DNA from: Blastocystis hominis
Taxonomy: Eukaryota > Sar > Bigyra > Opalinata > Blastocystidae
DNA length: 29,204 nucleotides
Direction: 5' to 3'
Assembly: GCF_000151665.1 (NCBI RefSeq)
Contig: NW_013171828.1
Span: 6,468-35,671 of the forward strand
The notes under the pieces: generated by a model
What the model was told of the DNA's origin: nothing
Databases searched by the model: none
Seen by the model: only the letters and a program-made list of their open reading frames with translations
Translations under genes and position numbers: made by a program
Shown here: in pieces, positions 1 through 8,973 of the stretch
How positions within the stretch are numbered: position 1 is the first letter of the stretch
Layout: each line of letters starts with the position of its first letter

Positions 1-19
1 TACTATATGCTGAAGCTAG

Positions 20-1229
20 AAGTTCGGATCAGGGCCCCTTCGGTAGGGATGGGGCGTGTGTGTGAGGTAGCTCGGTTGGCGGTGGACGCGGTGCTGCGCA
101 TTCGTGAGTCGGGGAACCTGGACTACATCCAGATCCTTCAGAAGCCGGGCGGCTCGCTGCAGGACTCGTTCCTGGAGGAAGGATTCCTGCTGGAGAAATC
201 GTTCGGCGTGGGTCAGAAGCACGAATGGGTGCATCCGAAGATCCTGGTGGCGAACACGTCGATGGACAGCGACAAGATCAAGGTGGGTGTGAGGAAGGAC
301 TTCGATGGTAGATCAACAGCACGCGCGTGCGTGTGGACAGCATCGCGAAGGTGGGCGAGATCGAAGAGGCGGAGAAGGCGAAGATGCGCGCGAAGGTGAA
401 TCGGATTCTGGCGCACGGGATGGACGTGTTCATCAGTCGCCAGCTGATCTACAACTACCCCGAGCAGCTGCTGACGGACGCGGGGAAGGGGAGCATCGAG
501 CACGCGGACTTCGAGGGCGTGGAGCGTCTGGCTGCGGTGCTGGGCGGTTTGGGTTGGGGCAGGCGTCGAGGGTAGCGGACATCGTGTCGACGTTCGACAG
601 TCCGGAGAGCGTGCGTCTTGGCGAGTGCGAGAAGATCGAGGAGGTGATGATCGGGGAGGACAAGGTGCTTCGGTTCAGCGGGTGCAAGGGCGGCGCGGCG
701 TGCACGATCGTGCTCCGCGGCGCGAGCTCCCACCTGCTGGAGGAGGCGGAGCGGTCGCTGCACGACGCGCTGGCGATTCTCCAGCAGACGCTGCGCCACC
801 CCGAGCGAACGCTGGGCGGCGGGTGCGCGGAGATGGCGATGGCGGAGGCGGTGGACCGGCTGGAGCCCCAGGTGTCCGGGAAGAAGGCGCTGGCGGTGGC
901 GGCCTTCGCGCGCGCGCTGCGGCAAATCCCCACGATCCTGGCCAACAACGCGGGACTGGACGGCGTGGAACTGACCGCCCAGCTGCGCGCGGCGCACCAC
1001 GGAGGCGCGAAGAACGCGGGATTGGACATGTAGGGACGCAGAGAGAGCGGTGAAGGGTAGCGAGGGACGCGGAATCGGAGACATGGAAGCTCTCGGCATC
1101 TACGAAAGCCTCCAGCTGAAGAGACAGGTACTTCTCTCCGCCACCGAGGCCGCGGAAATGATCGTACGCGTCGATGAAGTGATAAAGAGCGCGCCGCGTG
1201 AACGAATGCCCGACGCTGGCAGACATTAA
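20..1229 (+). CDS. CCT2: T-complex protein 1 subunit beta (CCT beta), 5'-truncated by the window
   Basis: This is a subunit of the cytosolic chaperonin TRiC/CCT, which folds actin, tubulin and other proteins using ATP. Hand-placed exons are 20-42, 71-282, 312-546, 576-1029 and 1061-1229; introns are 28, 29, 29 and 31 nt. After one carried base the exons give 363 whole codons and end in TAA. Family signatures run in the right order: [108 protein letters not shown]. The C-terminus ([11 protein letters not shown] onwards) is in a separate last exon, so the TAG at 1031 lies inside an intron and is not the stop. The N-terminal half lies upstream of the window. The coding sequence is GC-rich compared with the next gene. 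A TGTTTGAG element follows at 1254. The identification is secure; exact splice sites are inferred from GT/AG, length and frame. Confidence 0.93.
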
Positions 1230-1253
1230 CTCTTGGGTTATTTTGGTGGACGT

Positions 1254-1270
1254 TGTTTGAGAAACAAACA
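1254..1270. promoter_or_regulatory. palindromic 3'-end (polyadenylation) element
   Basis: The plus strand reads TGTTTGAG at 1254-1261, 25 nt after the CCT beta stop. The minus strand reads TGTTTGTT at 1270-1263, placed to serve the kinase gene fragment that follows. The two halves form a short palindrome. TGTTTGTT is the element reported just downstream of poly(A) sites in Blastocystis; that part is established knowledge, and its use here is inference. Confidence 0.5.
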
Positions 1271-1271
1271 A

Positions 1272-1395
1272 GCAGGAGAGTAGAGTTCAGGCTCGGGGTA
1301 GTGCTGCCAAGGAAGCTGAGCCTTCTCCAAGCAGTTATCGATGGTGATTGTTCCTCAATGTTCACAAGCAGCATGAAATGGATACACTCACAAAT
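1272..1395 (-). pseudogene. degenerate copy of the 3' end of the STK16-like kinase gene
   Basis: This stretch aligns with 2363-2480, the last exon of the intact kinase gene on the same strand. Shared blocks include AGGCTCGGG, TGAGCCTTCTCCA, TCCTCAATGTTCACA and GCAGCATGAAA. Read on the minus strand it gives the kinase tail motif VNIEE, followed by a frame change. Similarity fades beyond about 1395, so only about 125 bp was copied or survives. The copy kept its 3' palindrome (1254-1270) and now faces CCT beta convergently, just as the intact gene faces eIF4E. It has no start and no catalytic part. I infer a partial duplication that has decayed. Confidence 0.7.
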
Positions 1396-1530
1396 TGGAG
1401 AGACAATATGGGAAGAACTAGTTCCAATTAGCGATGTTTCTTTAGGCTGTGAAACGACTGAGAAAGCACTATCTGGAGAGGTCTTGACTGATTATTGTTG
1501 GTTGAGAAGTACTCTTTTTTTGATAACATT

Positions 1531-2347
1531 ATGACAAAGAACCAGTCTTCTTCAGAAGTGCATAATATACGTTTTAGTATTATTATGAGTGCAGACTCTA
1601 TATCAGGTGTTCATCCCCTACAATATGGATGGGTTATTTATGTACAAATACAGTTCTATAATGATTCGGATAAGAAAAAGGGATACAGAAATTCTTTTAT
1701 TCCTTTTTGTAAGTTCACAAATGTAGAAGGATTCTGGTTGAATTGGAACAAGTTAGAGAACGTGACGTACCTCTCTTGCCAAGTTTTAATATCTAGTAAT
1801 ATGTTTTATGATGGAGAGATAAGGAGTATCAAAAGAATTGATAGTACATGCCCAACGGATCAGCCAAAAGACATTAGTGTAGAAATGTGGAATATTGAGT
1901 AATAATGACATAGATTGAAGGACAGAGTATCTTCAGACTCGGAGTTGAACCTATATGGGAAGATCCTTTGAATACCAATGGTGGTGAGCTTCGAGTGACC
2001 TTGAATGGTATATTTTATATTTCAAATTAACTTTAGTCACTGCTCATAAAACGCTTGCAAAGTTTTGGGAATCAATTGTAGTCCTTATGATTGGTGGCAG
2101 TCTGATTGACTGTGAAGAGATTTGCGGAGCTCGTATTTTAGATAAAGTGAATCTATATTATGTTGTGTGATATGTAGAGCAAACCAAAGAGGAAGATTAT
2201 TGAGTATCGTTTGGAGATCTGGTTCAAAGATTGGTCAAATGAAAAGTTTAGGGAAGATCTAAAGAGCCGTGTCCTCGATATTTGTAAGGAGTATGATTAT
2301 AAACCGGACATTAGTTTCGTGAGGCACGAGAAACACAGATATATATG
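1531..2347 (+). CDS. eIF4E-family mRNA cap-binding protein
   Basis: This translation initiation factor family binds the 5' cap in the cytoplasm. Introns at 1767-1796, 1879-1913, 2008-2036 and 2147-2177 (30, 35, 29 and 31 nt) leave 230 codons. Family landmarks appear in order: HPLQYGW near the start, FTNVEGFWLNWNKL, GVEPIWED with NTNGGEL (the cap-stacking Trp and Glu segment), KFWESIVVLMIGGSL, CGARI, then LEIWFKDW. The first landmark tryptophan block (usually W-x-LW) is divergent (GWVIYV), which suggests a class II/III (4EHP-like) or lineage-specific form rather than canonical eIF4E. The start at 1531 is the first ATG in frame; 1588 is an alternative. No stop codon occurs in frame before the 3' element: the frame runs on through the convergent kinase gene. 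The likely stop is UG at 2346-2347 completed to UGA by the poly(A) tail. Confidence 0.85.
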
Positions 2348-2350
2348 GAT

Positions 2351-2367
2351 TGTTTGTTTCTCAAACA
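2351..2367. promoter_or_regulatory. shared bidirectional 3'-end element between eIF4E and the kinase
   Basis: TGTTTGTT occupies 2351-2358 on the plus strand, 3 nt after the predicted eIF4E cleavage point. TGTTTGAG occupies 2367-2360 on the minus strand and contains the kinase's genomic TGA. The overlapping halves form a palindrome serving two convergent genes in 17 bp. Confidence 0.6.
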
Positions 2368-4564
2368 AGATAGTACGACTCAGGCTCGGGACAACGATCC
2401 AAAAGAAGTTGAGCCTTCTCCAGACAGTCATCAATCGTGATTCGCTCCTCAATGTTCACACGCAGCATGAAACGAATAAACTTACAAAACGGGTTCGAAA
2501 ACGTGCAGCAGCGGAAGGTATTGTCCTTCGGGAAACTAATCTTCCCGTCCAGAATGGCCAACTTCATGATTCCCTCCACCGGGCTCTCAAACGGGCAGGT
2601 ACCGAACGCCATGGCATAAAGCGTGCAACCCAGCGCCCAGACATCCACACCTCCATCCACTACGCCTTACCACACGCTTTCGAAGTTACAATTCATTCCA
2701 GGTCGCGGATCATAGAGCTCCGGAGCGCGATACGCCGCACTGCAATGCTTCTCCGCGTCCTCCTATCACTCATCGCTTCGCCATACACACACTTTCACAT
2801 TGGCTGCGTCGCGTCGGTCTCGAATCGGCTGATCCAACACGGCCGCTGACCCAAAATCGATCAGCACCGCGCGCTCCTTTCCGTTTTTCTTCTCCAACAT
2901 GATGTTGTGCGGCTTTATATCGCGATGCACCAGTCCTTTATCATGCAGCACCTTCACTGCGCGGCACGTTTCGATAAACAGCTGCAGACATCGTCGCTCT
3001 GTGAACGGCCACACGCGAATTGGATCCGCGTTGAATCGGTCAATGATGTCCCACACGCTTTCCTCGTAATACGGCGTCAGCAGCAAATACTGCGTCACTC
3101 CAGCCCTTGGCTCGAGCCCTCCCTTCTCCCCTACTCGTTCTGCTGCTTCGAAAACCCGAGTGCCGGCATGATGTTCGGATGCTTCAGCGCGCGAAGCAGT
3201 TTTACTTCGCGTTCGATCTCGCGAACGGCGTCGGGCGAGCTTCCGTTCATCACCTTCACCGCGTAGTTCCGTCCCGCATCGTCCTGCACGCGGTACACCA
3301 CCGAGAATCCGCCTTCGGCCACTCGGTGCTACGCATCAGCCTCCATTCTCAATGCCACCTTGGCCACATATTCCTTCCCATCGAACACAAACCGCGTGTT
3401 CAGCGCGTATTCCTCGCCCAGCATCGAAGCGAACCCGCTCCACAGACTATTCCCCATGCGGCGCAGCCCGTCCGCTCCCTCTACGCCTCACTCGCTCCTC
3501 GCTCTCCCACTTCGCACATTGTCGTGCACCTCCGCCGAGATCTTGATCTGGAAAAAGTCGCCGATTCCGTCCAGCAGCGAGTCGATTCCATCGTTCTTCC
3601 GCGTACTCGTCGCGTTGCTTTTCGCGTCCTTCGCCGGCTCCGTGTCCAAGTCCTCGCCCGCGTTCGTGTCCCAGAAGCTCCCCGCGTCTTCCTGCCGCGG
3701 CCGCGCGGGCTGGCTTCGCTCGACCGGCTCGCCGAAGTCTTCGAACGACGCGTCCACGTGGGCTCGCGTGTGCGTTTTGGGGGCAGCCGTCGAGAGCCCC
3801 AGGAAATCGTCGCTCATCTCGCCGTCGTCCGCGTTGGCGTCGTCACGCGCCTGCTCCGCGTCCTCCGCTTGGCGCTGCTGCTGCTGCTGGCGACGCGAAC
3901 TGCGGACGCGACCGCGGGTGGAGCGGATCGCAAAGGCGTCCTAGAGTCGAGGAGAGGGGGAGAGAGGACAGGCATGGGCTCGATTTTTCGCATTCGGCCG
4001 GTTTTGCGGGGATGGATTGTGGTGGAGGCGTGCGAAACCACTTCGCTGGAGATTTCTTGCGGTTGGGCTAGAGGTGGAGGGGGCGAAAAGAGAGAGTACT
4101 GGAAGGAGCAGAGTCGTCGTCACTCCAGCCAGTCGATGCTAGGAGTAAAGCGATAACGAGACATGGACTTTTCGAGGGAGATTTAGAACTATGCGTCGAC
4201 GCAGTCTGTTTGGGAACATCATCCCAATCGTCCCAGTCATCTGTACCTAGGATTCGATTCACGGTCGAAACAATTACTCTTTTGAGTGGACCGAGTAGAC
4301 GTGGTGGCCTTCATTTCTCTTGGAGACGTGCCCCAATCGTCATCCCAATCGTCCTCTACGTAGATCACGAAAATGGTAAAAACGACATACTTTTCGCCGA
4401 TTTTGATGTAGAACGTCTTGAAACTACCTTCTTCTCAACAAAGCTGTCTTCATCATCGGACCAAGTGTCCACCACTATACAATGAGTCTGCACTCGTGTT
4501 TCTCCTTCTTACCTTTCTTTGTGGGTTCTTCGTCAGACCAGGCTCCAGACCAGTCGTCGTTCAT
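2361..4564 (-). CDS. STK16/MPSK1-like (NAK family) protein kinase with N-terminal acidic-Trp repeats
   Basis: This is a serine/threonine kinase; STK16-type kinases act at Golgi and endosomal membranes. Eleven introns of 29-38 nt leave 619 codons. The kinase domain fills roughly the last half: glycine loop AEGGFSVVYRV, catalytic Lys in YAVKVM, HPNIMPALGF, catalytic loop HRDIKPHNIM, IDFGSAA in place of DFG+1, SAAYRAPELY, then DVWALGCTLYAMAFG, which is characteristic of the STK16/GAK/AAK group. The N-terminal half is low complexity, with five acidic motifs around tryptophan (DDWSGAW, TWSDDED, DDWDDDW, DDWDDWDD, GWSDDD), a Gln run and DDF/EDF motifs. All of these exons are joined in one frame. 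The start at 4564 is the only ATG after the NRDE2 stop. A two-gene model (W-repeat gene plus kinase starting at 3993) is possible, but the spliced frame is continuous. The genomic TGA lies inside the 3' element. Confidence 0.8.
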
Positions 4565-4631
4565 TCGATTATTCCCAAATATTGGTTCATTCCAGTTCAC
4601 ACTTTCTAAATCGTGGGATCCCACTGTTTCA

Positions 4632-4639
4632 AACAAACA
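4632..4639 (-). promoter_or_regulatory. TGTTTGTT 3'-end element of NRDE2
   Basis: On the minus strand the order is TAG (4645-4643), a 3-nt spacer, then TGTTTGTT. The element lies 68 nt upstream of the next gene's ATG. Confidence 0.6.
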
Positions 4640-4642
4640 AAA

Positions 4643-7600
4643 CTATGACTCCAATCGATTATTTAATATAATGTTTTTAGACTGACAGTATCCCAGAATA
4701 TTCACAATCTCTTCATTCTTCATCACAGGACGTAATACACGAATGGCATCGGTCCACAACGCTTTCGAGTACGGACAGCGATTAATCGCATTGTAGAAAA
4801 CGTGCTTCGCATTGTTATAACTTCCGCAGTAGAATTCAAAGTAAAGGAAGCTTCTCCACAAAATCACGCTGCTTCGTAGATAAGGGATTTTTAGTAGGCG
4901 ATTATACAGCGCTAGTGATGATAATTTTGAGAACGACTCCTACATCGGATGTAGTATGTATCGGGGAGCTGTATGGTTTGATTGGGAGCCGTGATGAGAT
5001 ATCCCTTTTTCCGCAGTAGAATCAGCGTATTCAGGTAAATGAACAAAAATCCCATGATTTCGGGAGGTTTGTTCTGTGGAAGAATAAACGAGTTCTTCAT
5101 TCCCCTCACGTACGCGCTGAAATACTCGCGAAGAGGCTAGTTGGAAGCAAGAACCGATGCCTACTCCCACGAAAAGACTTTCGTTTTCATGCTTGCACAT
5201 CACAGCGAGGAAGAGAACGGAACTGGGACAATCACGCAGCGAAATGATGATTTCTTTGCGAAGCATTTCCTTCGGAACGACCCAGTTCTGCATAATTGCT
5301 TCTGTGAAGAATTGGTGCGGTTCGTATGTGTTCTGAGCGCGGACAAGCGGACTATTGAAAACGAATTGGAGCAAAGTGTGATTGTAGAGCAGTGACAAGC
5401 GAGCTGTGTGGATCTTTTCCACCAAGAAATTCGTGGGCTACTCATCAATCATTCTATAAAAAAAGCGGATCTACATAATTCTCATCCTCCGAATTCGATA
5501 GGAAATGGAAAATCAGTTCTCTTGAATCCAGAAGTCCGGGAAGCCCTCGACTTGCATACGCGACGATCATCGAAAGCGCTGCGATGTCTCCAAACACACA
5601 ATACACCTCTGAATGAATCTTTGATCAACGCCCTCTCACCTGAAGCCTCTGCGAACTCCGTTGCCTTCAATCGATCGCTTTCAATACTCATCAAATACGC
5701 CAGCTTTCGCTCCAAAGTATCGCTATCGCGCGATACATCATTCAGCAGAAACCGTTTCATTTCCTCGACGATTTGCGCTACAGTTTCGATCGGCCAAAGC
5801 TGCACCATTTCCACTCTTCCTTCCACTTGGGTTGGTACGAGAATCGCTTGATTTACCAGCAGAATGCGAACCAAGCGATAGACCACGCTGGGCAAATAGC
5901 GCTGCGCGTTGCTTCCTAAGTGGTCGATTTGAGCCAGCGTCCCTCGAGTCACACGTTCGGCTTCTTGGAGTCGGCCTTGCCGAAGATGGCAATCGATGTA
6001 GTTTAAAAAGAAACGGAGATCGTTTCGGAATTGGGGAAATTGGAGATACCCTTTACTGAGTTGAAGGGAAAGTTCTTGCTGTGCTGAATCGAGAGCTGTT
6101 GAATAAAAGGAAGAGAGAGGAAAACATACAGTACTGCGCGAGAACAGACTCGAAATAGCTGTGAGACAGCAAAAGAGACGAGGAAAGCGGAGGAGGCATA
6201 TGCGAAATGTACCATCGAAATAGATTTCGAATCTATTCCTTGATTCCATTTTTCCAATTCACACAAAGTGTTGTCGACGCTGATCTGCAAAGACCTCCTT
6301 CGATAAAAAAATCGGAGTGGATTCGGTGAGTTCCATGTTCACGCCTCTTTCGGAGTGAAGCAATGGGATCCACCCATCGTCGTCGATCACCGAAATCTCG
6401 TGGACTCTGCGATACAGCGGAAAGGAATGCATGCGAAGCGTCAGTCCGAGATACTGAAGAAGCAGCTCGAAAAGATCTTGATGCAACGCCGGCTAAAACG
6501 ATTAGAAATAACATGAAGGACAAAATACTGTTAGATTGATCATCATGGGTTTGATCTCCGGATATACAAGGGAGTGTGATGTGTTATCGGATACTTCCAT
6601 CGAATTCGTGAGCTCATCGAAATCTTCTTCGCGTAACCAGCTACAATCGAACCATTTCATTCTAAACTACTTGAGAAAGAGATCGTCTTGACTGATCTGC
6701 TGCACTTTCACTTTCGATTCCTTCTTTTCTGTCTGCGTGTCGGTAGACACTTCTCGAATTGCGTTGAGAATTCGCGCGTAATAATCCTTTTCGCCGCTTT
6801 GCTTTGGAATCGGAATTCGATATCTGCACATCACTTCAAATCCATCATTCCGACCCATGGACTCGAGAATACACCATCTGAAACTCGTTCGAATTCACTG
6901 CCGTTTCGTCATCTCCCGCTGTTTCTTCCGCCTTTTCGCTCTGCGCATTCTCCAGTTCCTGGTCGGTTGGGATGTGACATGGCCACGGAGTTAATGGGAA
7001 TCGATCGATCACTACGCATTCAATCCCCCAACCACGCAAAACGCATCGAGCTTCGTTCATTGAACGCATCGATCTTCGTTAATGGATCGTTCAGCGCTTC
7101 GAAAACTTCATAACTACTGTGATCTTCTTGTACTTCGGACTGCTTTCCAATTCGTCGCAACGCTTCCTGCGTCCAATCTGACCAGCTTTGATATCCATCC
7201 GTGCCAATCAAGTGATCGCTGCAGGCTACCACGTAGGATTGGAAGAGTTGAAGCTTGTAGGAAAGCGGCTTATGCTTCGTTAACGCTGGAGGCTACAATG
7301 AAACGATCAACCATCGAGTACGTTGAGATTAAACTCGAACAATAACGAAAGTAGCTCCAATCCCCTCGCGAAACTTCCACGCGATCGCTCGACGCAGCAC
7401 CACTTGAAATAAGAACAAAAAAATGAAATAGAAATACGAAGTAAATGACGGCGAGTTGTTGGCGTTGATAGTCGGCAATGGTCAATTCGCTAGCTCCAGT
7501 TCGAATGAGTCTTTGATAGTAGTGATTCATGCGAGTGAGGATGTCTTGAAAGAGCGCGAGCGAAGCTGCGTACTATGGATCAATCAATAAGAGGAGAAAG

Positions 7601-8929
7601 AAACGTCATAAGAAGAGAGATTGGAGAGTTCGAATTTGAGATAGGAAATGATGATGTCTCCGTTCTCGATGGATTCGTCCAGCAATCGAAGCAGACGCGA
7701 ATGAATCGTCTCTTCGCCTTCCAGCTATCGTGAATTCGATTCGAAAAACACACTTGAATCGCGACGTTAAAACGAGCATTCACCAATTTGGGTTCTTTCG
7801 GGATCTTTTTCAACGCGTCGCCCAAAAGATCGAACTGCATTTGATACATACTCATCTACACTCCATTCATTCCATCACAATCTACGCGTTCTTTCTTTGT
7901 CTCGGCTTCCTCTGCAAAGAGTCCATACAGCTGAACGTAATTCATCCAGGCGTCAACGCTGGTAGGATTCGCATCCACTTCTTTCATGCACTGTTTGATT
8001 TGTTGTTCGCGGACTTCGACGCGACTTACAACGCCCATTCCTTCGAGATCGGTCGAAATCGGAATGAATCTACGCATTAAAAAGGAGGTTGAAAAGCACC
8101 CAAAGGCGTTGCTTCCATTCTCTGAATCTTGCAAGAGATTCACTCGAGGTCGTCTCGAGTCTGTATAATCCACTCCGATTCCTCGTGCGCGATTTTCTAA
8201 TCGAATTCGGTCATAGGCAAAGCTTCGAATGATCGAAGAGAAGTCAGCCATTTTTGTCTAATCGAAATAGGAAGAAGACAATTCATTGTGTACGTCTTGG
8301 AAATAGCGTGTGGGTTTCTTGTATCGCGATAAACGAAGCATTTCTTGAGCGTAGGCAGAAAGCATTTGGGTGCCTAGAACGATTCTCGGCTTTTTGTATC
8401 TAGATGAATTCAAAGCACTCACTATTCATACATGCAAACATCTCCACTGTACATTTGATCGACCACCAAATTATCCTTGTCTCCTTTTCGATCTTCGAAG
8501 CACAGGGCTAATTCGTACAATATCAATATGAATACCCTCATCTCCATCTGGACTCGGTGCTGGTTCTGTTGCTGCCTCCCTTTTGGAAGAATGTGTATGG
8601 TGATGTGTTTTGACTTCCCTTTCTTTTTCTTCCCTATATTTGAAATCTTGCTTCTACACAATACTGCTTTCCAATTAAGCGTAATAGCTGCTCTTCATCT
8701 CTAGAAATGATCAAAAACAAGCATCTTTTCACATTTTCGGTAATTCCTTATCTGGAGATATTTCAACATCAGGAATATCTGAAATTCTCAATTAGAAAAT
8801 AGAAAAGCTACCTTCCTGAGGAAGTTCAGCAATCTCTTGCTTATTCTGTGGTTTATAGCTCGAACCGGCAGTTAACCACGAAAGATTCTAAAATGAATCG
8901 GAACAAGAACGAATTACGGGAGTACTCAT
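4643..8929 (-). CDS. NRDE2: NRDE2 homologue (nuclear RNA surveillance, HAT/TPR-like repeats)
   Basis: NRDE2 proteins are nuclear and act with MTR4 and the exosome in RNA surveillance and RNA interference. The gene is split by many introns of about 28-36 nt. I traced: MSTP + LSWLTAGSSYKPQ at the N-terminus (first intron 30 nt); the family segment FEDRKGDKDNL...YSGDV; CMKEVDANPTSVDAWMNY (half-a-TPR pattern); LLDESIENGDIIISYLKFE; QQLAVIYFWCCVERSRG followed by GLELLSLLFEFN; a mid-protein stretch YLQFPQFRNDLRFFLNYIDCH; and the C-terminus FYCGSYNNAKHVFYNAINRC + PYSKALWTDAIRV. Order, spacing and the conserved ending fit NRDE2. The start at 8929 is 45 nt from the divergent golgin start. The frame continues past the TAG towards the kinase start, but a 3' element sits right there, so I end the gene at TAG. 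Not every middle exon boundary was resolved. Confidence 0.82.
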
Positions 8930-8973
8930 AGAAAAGTGAGTTTTTTGTCACTATTTAGCCAAGTTTCTAGAAA
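8930..8973. promoter_or_regulatory. 44-bp divergent promoter region between NRDE2 and golgin
   Basis: Only 44 bp separate the NRDE2 ATG (minus) from the golgin ATG (plus). The stretch is AT-rich, with a T6 run and no clear TATA box. Both 5' leaders and both promoters must fit here or overlap the coding regions. Confidence 0.5.

Noticed and set aside
433-1374. 313-codon open frame on the minus strand
   Set aside because: It is antisense to CCT beta exons, which carry clear chaperonin motifs; GC-rich coding sequence leaves the opposite strand open.
4564-4645. NRDE2 frame continuing past TAG into the kinase start, suggesting one giant gene
   Set aside because: The NRDE2 C-terminus ends where its relatives end, and a TGTTTGTT element sits 3 nt after the TAG.
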